A DNA stretch of 64,000 nucleotides from Pseudisothecium myosuroides (Eukaryota > Streptophyta > Bryopsida > Hypnales > Lembophyllaceae): the NCBI GenBank assembly GCA_951799445.1, contig OX637287.1:16864224-16928223 (forward strand), given 5' to 3'. Both the position numbers and the translations under genes were made by a program. This document shows, piece by piece, positions 36,281-48,777 of the stretch (positions within the stretch are counted from its first letter, which is position 1; every line of letters begins with the position of its first letter). Under the pieces are notes generated by a model. The model made no database searches. It had not been told where the DNA came from and worked only from the letters and a program-made list of their open reading frames with translations.

Positions 36281-37780
36281 CTAAAAACTTTGGATGAAAT
36301 TTTAATTTTTTTTGTTTCCTAAGGTCAAATGCATCCAAAGCTTGTTTTTGGACCCCTCTAGCAGTCCGATTGTAGCCATATATTATTTTTGTTTTTGACT
36401 AATTGTCCTTGGCTTTGTAAAACGAGACCAGTCATCAAATTGTTTTCACATTGGTGCATTAATGCAGGCTAATTCTTTTTAAAAAGAAGAAGATAAAATT
36501 TAAAACGTTCTAAATAGTTTGGATCTTAAAAGAGGCCGTTGGAGACTTTTTGAATTGAACACTTGCCTTCCTCTTTAGCATATAGTCTAACAATTTGAAG
36601 TTTTTTTTTTTCACTCTCTCTTCACTTCAAGTAAAAGAATTTGGAAATACCTACGTGTATTCTTATTGATAATTTTTGTGTAATAAAAGCTTATAGCAAA
36701 TATTGTGAATCGTGTATAAGTCCCAGTGATTGTGCAACTTGGTGTGTGTAGTTTATTTGAAGTTTGAATCCTAGTGATTGGGTTAAGTAAGAAATTGTGG
36801 ATGTGTATCTAAGGATTGGATTTTTGTTCTTTGACAATTTGTAAATTGTAATGGCCAATGTATCAAAACCAGTTATTGGTTTATATAATTTGTATTTTAT
36901 TCATAATCTTTCCTATTCTATGGCAATATTCCTTGTGAACAAACCTTTGCTACTAAACTATAACAAAAATTAAAATCCCATTGGGGTTGTTAGTTTTTGG
37001 CACGACACCAGTGTTTCAAGGTTCAGTCATGTGAGATTGAATAGTACTTGCAAAATTGTGTCAAAACCGAAAATAAGTAAAATCTAATAAAAATTTAAAC
37101 ATTTATTGGGAAGGGAGGTCTCTAATTTTTGTGGTGAAGCATGATCTAGAAATTTTATACAAATGCATGTGGAAATATGCAAAAGTTATGGAATAAGTCA
37201 CCTTAGAATACGTAGAATGGAGTGCGAAGATGCAAGACGTACAATTCACATGCACACTTGATGGGATGAGCATTTTGGAGGTAGAGTTGACAAAGAATGT
37301 CTTTTTGATGGAGCCAAAAAAATCTAGCATCTCCATCTATGTGCAATAAAGTTTTACATATTTTAATAGGATTTCATAACATATTCCTATCCATTTACTC
37401 CTAAGATGGTGCTTATAGCTTATACCTTTGAAGCTACAAGCTTTGATGAATGAAGACTATTGCATTAAAGAAGAATAGGTCTTTTGAATGGAAAAAATTC
37501 TAGTTGCTTCCTATATATTGCTCATATTTCTTGGTGCAATATACATTTTGCATGAGTTTTTTTTTTCTATTTTGATAACATTACTATTTGATGTATTCAT
37601 AATCCAAAATGTCTCATTCTTGCCTTTTACTCTTTTGAGATTGTACTATGGCATTGTATTCAAACAATTTTGTACTTTTTCATATATCATAGACAAGACC
37701 TATTTATTTGTTCACTTACGGTCTCTTTGCACTATACAAGATGAATCATGATCATTTTCTAAACAAGACATGTGCATCAC

Positions 37781-38100
37781 ATAAGGTAGGAGGTCCATAA
37801 AGCGCTTAGGCTCTAAAAGTATCCACCTCTTGAAATGTACACTATTTGTACATTTTTCTTTCTCATTGCTCCAACAATATACAAATAGTATATATTTCAA
37901 GAGGTGGACGCTCTGGGTGACTACTACATTTCAACTTCAAAAATTCGTAACCAATTCCAAAAAGCTTCAAATGACTTGGATTAGATGCCAATTCCATTTT
38001 TCTTTCAAGGAAAATTTACTGAAAATTATTTCAAGAAGTCTTACCTCTGCATATTGATTTTTGGCTCTTAAATGGGTGCTTTAAGGACTTCCTACCTTAT
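37781..38100. mobile_element. 320-bp inverted-repeat element (MITE-like)
   Basis: Ends ATAAGGTAGGAGGTCCATAA and, inverted, ATAAGGTAGGAAGTCCTTAA. A second internal inverted pair (CCACCTCTTGAAAT...) lies near 37820 and 37885-37910. A related sequence occurs near 35820 in the 1.5 kb element. No TSD is obvious. Confidence 0.65.
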
Positions 38101-38458
38101 TCTTCCATTCTATACAATGGAATTGTGTGATTTCTTTTTAAAGAAGTGATATTAAGCTATTGATGTAACAAGATTCCTTCAATATTTTTGTCTCGACTAA
38201 AATTGCCTTGAACTTAAAGGGTTAATAGGCTAAATAAATAAAGGTACAACAATTGATGACCACCCAAATTTACAATCTAAGTATCTTGTCCATGAACTTG
38301 TTATTGCCTATATTTTGCAAGAAAGAATTAGTTGACTAGGCTCAAATACAACGGTGGATTCATATTAATTTGAAAAGAACTAAAATTGATACAAATATTC
38401 AAACATGTTTGGTACAAAAATATAAGACCGTCATTAGGTGGGGGTCATGACCATCTTA

Positions 38459-38722
38459 CACCAGAAGAAAACTGCGTTTTACTTGTCAAATTTGCGTTGT
38501 ACTCAACAAAAAGTATAGAATCGGTTTTGTTGAGTTCTCCCTTTGTAACGCAAAATTTTGCGTTCCAACGTTTCAACATATAATTTGACAAGTAAAACGC
38601 AGAATTTTGTGTTAGAATGCAAAATTTTGCGTTACGAAGGGAGAACTCAACAAAATCAATTCCATACTTTTTGTTGAGTACAACGCAATTTTTGACATGT
38701 ACAACACAATTTTCTTCTAGTG
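38459..38722. mobile_element. 264-bp CACTA-like MITE
   Basis: Inverted arms of about 105 bp start CACCAGAAGAAAA and, from the right, CACTAGAAGAAAA. They are flanked by TTA on both sides (38456-38458, 38723-38725), consistent with the 3-bp duplication of CACTA elements. Arms contain ACGCAAAATTTTGCGT palindromes. No coding capacity. Confidence 0.75.
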
Positions 38723-38797
38723 TTAAAAAGTTTCAAAATCAATGACCACTCCCTAATCCCACTTAAAGAGTATTGAACACCTCTTTTATTGCCTAAA

Positions 38798-39083
38798 GCT
38801 ACAACTTATTCTGACTAGTATTTATTCACAATTAAATCCACATGGATTGATAAGCATTTAATAATATCAACCTCAAATCGTCCATATGACGCTACAACTT
38901 ATTCTAACTAGTATTTGTTCACAACTAAATCCACCTGGATTAGCATTTAATTAACCAAATCTTTATCAACCTCAAATCATCTATATGACGCTACAATTTG
39001 TTCAGACTAGTATTTGTTCACAACTAAATCCACCTGGATTAGCATTTAATAAACTAAATCTTTATCAGCCTCAAATCGTCCAT
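38798..39083. repeat. 93-99 bp tandem repeat, three units
   Basis: Units start with GCTACAA(C/T)TT at 38798, 38891 and 38990 and contain ACTAGTATTTGTTCACAACT and AAATCCACCTGGATTAGCAT. Confidence 0.85.
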
Positions 39084-40344
39084 AAATAGATATGAACTTG
39101 ATACAATATCATTCTCTAACTGTAGCACCCAATTGCTTGCCCAAAGAAAATAAGTTACACACTTTGCAAAAATGGATGGGTGCCTTTACACAAATTAGAA
39201 GGACTAGTAGGGGCTAGCATTGGGTGAATGAAAGTCTCTTGCAACCCACCAAATATCCCCTCACTTCTAATCAATTCTAGTGTATGTCAAGCTCTACCTT
39301 CACTTTCCCCCCAAATAAGCCATGTTTGAAGAGGTCACTAACCCCTCTACAACCTATATATTCTCTTGGGATTAGCAAGTCATTGTAATAAATGATAGAT
39401 TACTTATTGCTTTCGCAAGTTCTGTGACTTGTGATTGGTTGGAAATATATTTTAGAGAGTTGTATTGTTGGGGATTCAAGTGGCCATCCCCTCTAAATTG
39501 GACAGATCTGAATTGAAGGAGTGAGCCTGGCTAATTAGAGGGCTGCAGGAGACTGCTCTGACTGCATCTGTTGCAGCAGAGCCGGCAGCTGTTCCCATGA
39601 GTTGGAACCCATTCCCAATGCCAAGAAAATCAAAACCCTATATTTCATGCAGAACCAACCAAACGAAACCCTGTCCAATTGCCTCGTCATTCCGAACAAT
39701 TCTGATCTTCCCGAAATCAACTCAATAAGAGTACCTGGACCTCAATCACTCCCCTGCCCAACAGCTTGGAAATGGTGCCCACATAATATCTACACAAACC
39801 GTCATTGCAAAAATCGAATGCCACATAGAGCACACCGCTCCAGCCAGACTCTAAAATCCAAGCACACTAATAGTGTATTCCCGAAGACAATTTTCGGTAG
39901 GAAAAGAAGAGAAGGGGGGCACTGTCCCGATTGCATTGTAGAAAATAACAGCGGCGAAGCAGCAGATGAGCCTGCACATGAATGAAGGTCATTGACACGT
40001 AACGGCACGGAAGCATGTCTTGCACGCCACAGCAGAAAGACTGTTCTTCAATCTGTTCACCACCAACTGCTCAACTTTCAACAAATGATTACACAGCTGT
40101 GTCCCCTAGGAGCCCTCGGAAGGTACAGAAGACGACGCATGCAGCACCCACTCCCAAGTGAAGGAGGCAGAAAATTGAGCCTTCTGCAAATCGCATATGC
40201 TCACGGTCCTGAAGCGAGTGCTCTCTACTGGAAAAAAAAAATGTACGTACCCGTCCACTAACAGTCATCCTCCCCAGGGGATATAGCATTCCCCTTGGCT
40301 ACCTACGGCCCCTTCCTCATCATAAAAAGAAATAGCATTCCACG
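39084..40344 (-). other. 3' flank and presumed 3' UTR of NRP
   Basis: From about 39480 GC content rises toward that of the NRP gene, so much of 39480-40344 is probably 3' UTR or flank. Frames here (for example 39602-39985 on +) overlap on both strands and look like shadows. No poly(A) site could be fixed. Confidence 0.35.
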
Positions 40345-43188
40345 TTACTCGTCCTCGTCATCTTCCTCGGGTTCATCGTCGTCATCGTCAGCCTTTCCCT
40401 GCAAATACACCCCGCCCACCCTTGCACTCAGTACCCACTGCTGCAATGTTCCCGTGTGATCCCCATTCATTACGACTATGATTTCATCTCAGTAATGTTC
40501 CCGTGCAATCATAGCTCACCGTGTCCTCATCATCACCACTTTCTTGCTCCCCGCTCTCGAATCCATCCTCGTCTTGCTCCTGCAAGTTCAAGGCGAGCTC
40601 AGCAAGCATACCACAAGATGCACTCGGATGTTCTTAGTCCCCCAAACCTCAAAACAAACAATACTCTCCGACCATAACAGAGCCAATGTGCTCCGAGCAT
40701 CATATAGCCAGAATATGTGCTGCGAACAAAACACATGCATACAATGTAAGAAACACCAACTAATAATAAATGACCAATCAAGAATGAGGCTGCGATACTC
40801 ACATTGTTAAAGTACTTCAGCGGATTTGGCCACAGATCATCCTTGATGACCTCTGCAACCTGCAACCCAAAAAAGGAATCCTGAATCCGATTTCACGTCA
40901 ACATACAGCTCTCATTCGAATCCTCATTCCACGTACACCAAATGCTTAGACAAACAACGCACTCACTCCCTTCCCCAGTTTGAAAGGGACCTTCAAGGTT
41001 ACAGGCTTCAAATGCGCTACCTCATTCAATACCCTTGAACTAATACAAACTGCATCCCACGACTTATCGTGACAGGTGACATAAAAACCACGTCCAAACA
41101 ATAGCATCCACAACTCCGAAATTGATACGACACCGAAAGACCGTCAACCAAACGATCATGCACCAGAAACGCTCCCCATCCCGGTCAATTAAATCACCAT
41201 GTCAATTATACTAACCTCATCTTGGATTCCATCTAGAGACACCTTCTGCTCGGTATCCGAGAACCATTTGAAAAAACTGCACAGCAACGCCACCTCCTTT
41301 GTTAGCCAACAGATCATCTCCAAGACCACCCCCCAAACCACCATTGCACCACCGGCGGAAAAGCGCCGGAGACATAGGGATTAAAACAACAACCAATCAC
41401 CGACAAATCATACGGTCTCACAAGTACTCCCAAACCTCGAAGCCACACTATTTCAGACGACCGGGGTTCTACAGTTCACCTGTCCTCAACAAGCGGTCTT
41501 TTCAGACCTTCTTTCTCAGGAACCACACCGTTCGTCAGGTCCTGTCAAAAACAACCAGTTCGCCATGTCACAGACTGTAATGCACACAACACATTCGCTT
41601 TGGGGAGCAAGACCTCCAAATATGCTTGCAGAAAGCGACACCCAAAGCCCAAAACCCTCACCATGCCAGCCTTCCACTTCGGCTGGGTGCCCGACACCGA
41701 TGTTGTGCCGTCGTCCGAAAAGCTGAACACTTTCGTCAACTTTGCATCGTTGAAGTAAGGATTTGCTCGGAAATTCTGCACAATGCCAAAGCACCCGCCA
41801 CTATTCCTTTCAACAATCTGATTCTTTCAACACAGTGCTCTACTTCCATAGAATAGAGTAAGCTAATCAGACATGAAATCTGCGCAAGAAAGCCAACGAA
41901 ATCTTCAAACAAGTTCATGGTTTGGACAGAAACTCACGAAGCTGATGCTATAGCCTGACTTAACGTCCTTGAAATCTTCCACGTCCAGGGACTCCAGGTA
42001 CTTGAACACCTGGAACACATACACGCACTCTGTGAGAGAATTTCTACAACCTTCACCCTCGCCTTGAGCAACGAATGCACCCCAGATGATCACGGGCGAA
42101 ATAAAGCATGGAATAGCTTCTGCCATAAAAACTCACCTTCTGGTCCTCCTCGGTCAAAAGGTCGCATAGCACTGGGTGGCTCAGAAACTGCATACAACAA
42201 ACCGCATCAGATATCCATGAATAAGATCGTTTCACTTCTGCCCCACTCGCACCAAACGGATTGCACAGGAGGGCAAGGGCAGGCAACCAAGGAGCAAGCT
42301 TTCCATCTCAGAGAAAAGAGCCGTACAGCAGTTAACCAGAAGTCTGGAATGTTATGTATGATGTCATTGCGCTTGCTATAGACCGGACGCCGGATTTCGT
42401 TGTAGAACTGTTCCACCTCCAGCACTTTGTCACTGGCCTCCTCGTTCACCTGGTCACCCCACCTGGCGCAATGTCAATTACCTGCTATAGCATCATGTGT
42501 GCAGGTTCTTGCAGCTACGTTCCAGCACTCACCCTTTTCTTACGTTCTTCATCGATTAGTCCGCAGGTCAAGAGCGGGAACCAAAACCTTCCAAGGGTCG
42601 ACATTGCAGGCAAACCGCATCACAAGCCGTCAGCAGTACTTCATCCATTGTGCAGTAAGCCAGCTTCAACATTCGGTAAAGAAAACTGACACCTTGCCCT
42701 CACTACTCACAGGACAACGAAAAGATACCAGGAAAGCAACCCCGAGGGCATAAATAAATTAATTAAAAAAAAACAATAACAAATAACAAAAACAAGGGAC
42801 GAAGAAATGCTAAAAGAACTAAAGAATATATCAATAAACAAGCCCTCTCCTACCATTTCCGAAACCTAACCCTAAACACTGTCTCAGAAATTGGGCAACG
42901 CCGAACCAACTCTTAAACCTACGCTTAAACCCCCACCCCACCCACAAAACACCGACACTCGCATTTCCACCCCGAAAAACCAAACCTTTGATTGATAGCA
43001 ATAATAATAAATAAAAGAAGCGCACGTCGCACCAACACCGAGGAAAAAATTCGGCGAGGAAACGGAAACCGACATACCCGTTCGAGCTCGTCCTGCACTT
43101 CTTGCAGCTTCTCGATGGCCTGCACCAGCTCGGCGTCCAGTTCGGAGCCATCCTCCTCCTCCACCTTGGCCCGCTTGCCCTTGTCCAT
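40345..43188 (-). CDS. NRP: NAP1-related histone chaperone (NRP/SET family)
   Basis: NRPs bind H2A-H2B and H3-H4 dimers and act in nuclear chromatin assembly and recombination. Ten exons join in phase: 43188-43078, 42449-42327, 42187-42137, 42009-41938, 41775-41662, 41541-41480, 41276-41216, 40859-40803, 40579-40520 and 40398-40345. All have GT donors and AG acceptors. The product is 254 aa, close to the roughly 255 aa of Arabidopsis NRP1 (recalled, not aligned). Order: start [14 protein letters not shown]; the long dimerisation helix ([31 protein letters not shown]); the NAP core ([56 protein letters not shown]); [20 protein letters not shown]; and an acidic tail ending PEEDDEDE. No frame break. 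The start is the first ATG in frame. It is the best-supported gene of the window. Confidence 0.96.
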
Positions 43189-43560
43189 CGCCCCGCCTGG
43201 CTCCAACAGAACAGCGGCGAAATCAAATAATCTGAACGACGACGACGAGCGGGCAAGTGACAGAATAATAAAAAAAACTCGAATAGAATAACGCCGAGGA
43301 CTCTGCAAAACGTGTGCGAAGATCGCCGCCGACAGACAAGAAGAAGAAGACGATGACGGAGAAGGCAAAGAAGCAGAAGCACAAGGATGTGCACAGGGAG
43401 AATGTCGGAGAGGCAAGGAAGGGAATCGAGGCAACGGTGGCGATCACAGACTAACAGACAGACAAACAGACAGACAAACCGCGAGGCAAAGGGACGCTGG
43501 AGTCGTCGTTGAGGGCGGGGGGAGCGCTTCTCCGTTCCTTCCACTTCAAATTGTTTTTCT
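43189..43560 (-). promoter_or_regulatory. 5' UTR and proximal promoter of NRP
   Basis: GC-richer than the surroundings, with CTCC and GACGACGACG-type runs. A frame reading through into exon 1 (up to 43634) has no supporting features and is treated as UTR. Two MITEs lie just upstream. Confidence 0.5.
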
Positions 43561-43650
43561 CTTGGGAAAACCACACTTTTAAAATTTATTTTATTTTTAA
43601 AAATTCTTATAGTTTTTGATGGGGAACGGTCCACAAATGTTTTTATTTTG

Positions 43651-43864
43651 TACTACCTCTGTTTCTGAAAAGACCCGTGTTTCTTTTGTATATTTTACAA
43701 AGGACACATGGATCTTTTTTTAGAAAGAGAGGCAATACTAAAAATAGGTTTTGAGGTAGATGTATTTTATTCCTTCCATTGCCCAATTCGGTCCAAATGC
43801 ATTCAATTCAACCTCAAAAGTTTAGGAATAGACATGATCACTTATCATTTTTGGAGGAAGTAGT
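43651..43864. mobile_element. Stowaway-like (Tc1/mariner) MITE
   Basis: About 214 bp from TACTACCTCTGTTTC to GGAAGTAGTA, including TA at both ends as the target duplication. The terminus resembles the plant Stowaway CTCCCTCCGTTTC type. Non-coding. Confidence 0.7.
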
Positions 43865-43884
43865 AAGTGGTAAGAGATCATCTA

Positions 43885-44090
43885 CAGTAAAACCTCTCTT
43901 ATTGCATATTTTCTTAGTGCATAATATGCAATAAGAGAGATTATAGTTTGAAGCCTTTGTTGTCGAACAGTGATTGGAGGACCTGTAGTTAGAGACCACG
44001 TTAGGCACTGGTCAGTACTGAACCTCTCTTAGTGCATACCCCTTTCTTAGTGCATAGTCCTGGCACTATCCACTAAGAAAGGTTCTATTG
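43885..44090. mobile_element. pogo/Lemi-like MITE
   Basis: 206 bp flanked by TA (43883-43884, 44091-44092). Ends CAGTAAAACCTCTCTTATTG and, from the right, CAATAGAACCTTTCTTAGTG resemble the CAGTAAAACCTCTAT termini of plant pogo-type MITEs. A nested hairpin (CTCTCTTATTGCATATT with its complement) lies at the left end. Confidence 0.8.
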
Positions 44091-44792
44091 TACGCTCCTG
44101 AATTCTTGTTCTGAAATGAACACAATAAATCCGTTTGAACAAGATTGGGTACATAGAGAAAATGAGGTGCGTCTTCTTTTAAAGGTGATTGTGTTTGTGT
44201 TTGGTGTAATTAGACAGTGGATTTAGGGACTTGAATCTAGTTTATTGATGTACAATCATTTCTAAGAATGAGCCTTGTTAACACTATTCAAGTGAGAATA
44301 TATTTTTAATGCTTGAATGAAAAGAGAAAATTATGTTTTGAAAGTTTATTGGCTTTAGTAAATTTGAAGTATATTTTTATTGGAAAATATAAGAAAATTT
44401 AATGTATTATAAATTATTTTAATGATGGAAAGATGTTTTGATAGTTTTTGTAATCAACTATTAGCTTCTTAGAGATTTTTAAATTTTAAATTTTAAAGTG
44501 TAGACTCTAAGGGATTAAATTGTTCTAAATTAGTATATCTATTATTAACTTGGAATATAGATCTTTACTTATACTTTTAATGATTTCAATGAAATCAATG
44601 GAGATGGCTTCTTTAGTGCCATTTTCTATTGCGTACTTGTGCATGATCAATGTTCTAAAATCACTAAAATCACTTGTTTAGAAGTCGATCTAGCAAATTG
44701 TATTGGTGATTATCATAATTTAGTAGCTTAAAATCAGATTCTAGCTATTATGATTTTTTTTAAATGAAGAAAGGCAAAGGAATTTTGAAAAA
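44091..44792. other. no gene recognised
   Basis: AT-rich spacer with no convincing frame or repeat. Confidence 0.3.
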
Positions 44793-45233
44793 TTATATTT
44801 CTTTTTTTGATAATAAAAGAAGAGGATAGCATGTTTTACATTGAAATCTGGCGATATATAATCTTCCAACCTTGCTTCGTTTTTTGTTAGTGATGTTCAA
44901 TGCAGCCTTCATTGATAAAATTCTACAGGTGTGTGCACCACATAGGCACCTATTTGCGGATCTTGGATTTTTTTTTAACTTAGCCCATAATTGTGGATTT
45001 ACTATTTCCAACTTCACATTGTCATTTAATTTAGTCTTCAACTTTGGATTTTCTTTTAATTTAGTCTCTAACTTTGAACTTTTTTTTGTCTTAAGCTCCA
45101 ACTTTGGAGTTTCTTTTATTTTACTTGTTGACTTCGGATTTTTTGTTATTGTATTTGCCAACTTTGGTTCTTTTATTTTCAATTGTTTTTTGTCCGGATG
45201 CACAATCAATTCACCTGCAATATTATTCCACAT
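44793..45233 (-). CDS. lysine-rich hypothetical ORF
   Basis: An ATG at 45233 opens 146 codons. Residues 20-80 are degenerate 10-13-residue repeats such as KLETKLKENPKL, from a 30-40 bp DNA repeat. The C-terminal third has several cysteines (RCLCGAHTC, FQCKTCYP). An acceptor (TTGCAG) lies inside the first codons, so GELIVHPDKK could start an exon instead. I do not recognise it. Repeat-driven chance ORF is possible. Confidence 0.3.
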   Translation of the reverse strand: MWNNIAGELIVHPDKKQLKIKEPKLANTITKNPKSTSKIKETPKLELKTKKSSKLETKLKENPKLKTKLNDNVKLEIVNPQLWAKLKKNPRSANRCLCGAHTCRILSMKAALNITNKKRSKVGRLYIARFQCKTCYPLLLLSKKEI

Positions 45234-45459
45234 CTCTAAGGGTTTCTTATTGAAATTTTATTACAAAAATGTCCTTTGGTGTACATCAATGAGTTTTAGA
45301 AAAAAAGTCGGATATATTAGAAAATTTCTTAAAGACAATTATGTATTATAAGATATTATCTATCTATAAATAATAGATTCAAAAAATATTATAACAACAA
45401 CAAGTGAATTGGATGATTTTTGGACTTAGCAAAAGCAAATTAAACCATGATATTTATTG

Positions 45460-46531
45460 TCATTGCACACATATTTCATACATACTTTTCTTATCAGTAG
45501 AACTACTTCCACAAAGTCTTTCAATAAAGCGAGGTTTGGGATTGCTGTACTTTTGAGCCTTATTATATTCTTGTGTTTGTAATGTTGCAACATCAGAAGC
45601 AACTAATACGAGGGACTTAGTAAATTCAGCAATTTTCACGTCATTGGGATCTGCATTCAATATATTTTTACACCCATGTTAAGTATATTTAGTTTTCATT
45701 GAAATGAGTAAATAAGTTGGACAAATGTATATATTGTGGTTTAATAAATCAATGGAATGAATTCACTAAGTTAACCCCTCAAAGCCCAACGATATTGACA
45801 TATGAGCATGAAAATGGAAACCTACAAACCTTGAGCATATGTATAAGTAGATACTCTACAACCATTGAAGGTGTTTTAATAATATAATATAGGTATTTAT
45901 AACATAGATATACAATGATCATGAAAATTTTCTATAATATAGACACCCATAACATAGGTGTATAGACTCCTATATTTGTGCTTTCATAATTCTAGGTTCA
46001 CATTATAGCACATGTGCTTCAAAGACTAAAGAATCTTTTTTTGGATAGATGTATATAATTATTCATTTTAGAGGGTTGAGTACCAAATTTATGAGATATC
46101 CATAGTAAAACAAAAAAACAAAATATAGTTGGACAAATAATATCATAATTTTGTATTATACTTGTAATCTTATATAAAACAAAAAATGTGTACAAAAATT
46201 GTAAAAAAGCAATAATTCAGATGTGTCTTCAAAAGGTGAAGTGCAAATCTAACCATCACTAACCAAATCTTTGATACTAGGCACTTGACATTGTGATTTG
46301 TTTTGATGTACACATTCAAATCATTTAAAATATTGATTTGTTTATTTAATCATTTAGATTTCTAGCATATAGAATGGAATCAATAGAATGGAATGCTACA
46401 ATAAATTAAAATGAACATCATGAAATACAAGAAAAAGTATTCAAATTCATTTTATTAGTAAAACTCACATATTCTTCCAACTTACCTTCTGCAGTAGCAT
46501 ATGCATCCAACTTTGCTTTACAATTGCCCAT
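45460..46531 (-). CDS. small two-exon ORF starting MGNC, 78 aa
   Basis: Exon 46531-46486 encodes MGNCKAKLDAYATAE and ends in phase 1 at a GTAAG donor. It joins through a GCAG acceptor to exon 45650-45460, whose first two bases complete an Asp codon, and reads 63 more codons to TGA. MGNC is a typical N-myristoylation/palmitoylation start, so membrane attachment would be expected. The rest (IAEFTKSLVLVASDVATLQT) looks helical. Family unknown. Support is splice signals and phase only; the 835-bp intron is AT-rich. Confidence 0.4.
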
Positions 46532-48777
46532 TGAATTTGTTCATAAATTTTGCCCATTTTTCAATTGAGATTTGTGATTTGATATTACATCGTACTTGTA
46601 TATTTATCTCTACAATAGATTCCTTGAAGTTACTTGATTTGATAGTCTAAATATTGTAATATGATGTAAATTTGATACAAATTCTGCTCACAGTTGTGCA
46701 TTTTTCTTACTACCATTATGATAAAATGCTATACTAGCAAATGTTCATATTGTAATGACTATTACACTAATAACAAATTAACACTTGCTTTGAAGAATTG
46801 CTTATGAAATTTGTAGAATATTTTATTTTGATGGCGGGATTTTTATCTCTACACTTGTTTGTACCAAATCTTCTTTATCCTTATTTGGAGATGTTTCAAT
46901 AATTACATATAAAATTCACTAGTCTCGACTCATTGTAATCTCGTGGATTAGTCAATCAAATGGATAAATTATAATTAAACCAAAATTCAGATGATTATAT
47001 AATGAAATTAAAACCAAATTTTTGTAAAGACATCACTTATTATATTGTATATATTACATGTCAATTTCTAGGTGACAACTACAAGGCAAAATTATGCCTT
47101 AAAGTATGTAGAGTCTTTTTATTACTTTTTGAGCATCTATAGGATCCTTTGTTGTTAGCGCCCACGACATTCTGTTTATGTTTTTCCTATCAAGCTCCAT
47201 AACTTTGAAGTCACATTCTTATTTTGATTTTTTCTACCCTTTCGTGTGTCCTTTCATCCATGATGCGTAAGGACAATAGCCGTTTCAACTTTATTGCCTT
47301 CACTTAAGATGAGTTTGATTGCCAAGTTATTTCCATTTATGAAAGGTGCTTTTAAGAATTTAAGAATTTAAGATTTCAAGTACCAAAATTTATTTAAGGG
47401 CATTTGAAATTTAAACATACTCAAATTCAAAAATCTTCAATCAATCATGAAATAACTCATATACCAAAATTGAACGAAGACATGAATTCTCAATGAAAAC
47501 AAACCATTGATGTAGTGGATAAATTAATATTTGCTTAGTGTCCATCTATATCTACATCTCTCCAGAGTCTATTTACTACTCATCTTAAACTTTGCAAAAA
47601 TTCACTAAAATTTCAAATTTTCACAAAAACATTTGAAATTGCATAAGAAGTTGCGAGGAGTGAGTCGTGGAGTGAGTGTAAAATTAAGTGGGATTTGAAA
47701 CTACAGATTAATATCCATTATCATGGAAGTCGTTATTTTAGACATGATTGTTATAGTGTTTAGCCCTAGAAGGACATTGTGGACTTTTTGTACCATGGAT
47801 GACTTCTGAGAAGCTAGTAGATGGAAAAAATTATATTTTCATCAAATTTTTATATTTTTGGGAGTTTGTTGAACACATTTGTAGTATTTGGTGTTGGAAA
47901 TTCCCTCATTGGGATATTATCAATTTTTTAACATAAGAAGATATTCAATCCATGGATTATCCTACTAGTGTATTTTGACTTTGTCTTGCTTTTTTTTCTT
48001 GGTGGAAATTTAAGCCTTCAAAATGATCTATTTCAAATTTGAGCCCAACCAAATGTTGAAATGAAGTTCATTGAATTTTAGCTTGTATTCCAATTGAAAA
48101 TTTTGAAAACTTCATAAACTTTAATATTAAATTGAATTTTGAATTTTGAAAATATAACCATGGTATATTTATTTCTAATAGAAAATAGGATAACATTGAT
48201 TTTCATCATCATGATGTTTCACACTATATTATTCACCTATATATATGGTGAAATTTTTAGATTTTGCAAGTTTTGCAAAAATTCATTGAAATTTCAAAGT
48301 TTCACAAAACATTTGAGACCTATGTAAATTATAAAAGAATTATAATAGAAGACATGTGATTTCGTCACTAAAAAATAAAAATTCATTCAAAAATAGGTGC
48401 AAAATGTCAGCATTTAGAGTTAAGGTAGTTTACTCTAAAAGCAATCATTTAAAGGCTAGTCCGCCTTTTTCATGGGGTTCAATGGATGAGAAGATCTTTT
48501 ATCTCATTTTTTAAATGAAGAAAAAATAAATGCAAAAAGTAACACAAGTGATTTCATATGTTTTGAAGCATTATCGAATTACTTATGAATTTTCAAAGAT
48601 TTATGTTGTAGGCACCTATTCAAGCCACTAGGTCTTCCCAAGTCCATTCACGTGCAACTTGTAAAGATATTAGGAAACCAAGGAGAATAATTGGCTCGTG
48701 CAAAAAGTAATACTTTAGCCTTAGTCCATTCATTCTCTCTCATGTATTGATTTTAAGACCACCTCATATCCACTTAA
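46532..48777. other. no gene recognised
   Basis: AT-rich spacer. Short frames (for example 48139-48327) show no recognisable features. Confidence 0.3.

Larger units (their letters stand above)
30948..37466. repeat. segmental duplication, copy 2
   Basis: Second copy of the unit described at 15722-28232. It preserves the empty sites of the TTAA element (near 33607) and of the 4.7 kb transposon (near 36708), and carries its own 1.5 kb insertion at 34778-36280. Beyond 37466 it runs into unique sequence, whereas copy 1 runs into another TTAA-type element at 28233. Confidence 0.9.

Noticed and set aside
28233..38219. A single 10 kb TTAA element ending at AACTTAAAGGGTTAA (38219)
   Set aside because: The right motif matches poorly and the interval spans the whole second duplication copy, so one element is unlikely.
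39602..39985. 127-codon + strand frame next to NRP
   Set aside because: Lies in the presumed 3' flank of NRP with overlapping frames on the other strand; no recognisable domain.
42831..43634. 267-codon frame on the - strand over the NRP start
   Set aside because: It reads through intron 1 and the promoter in a different frame and runs over exon 1 of the well-supported NRP gene. Composition effect.
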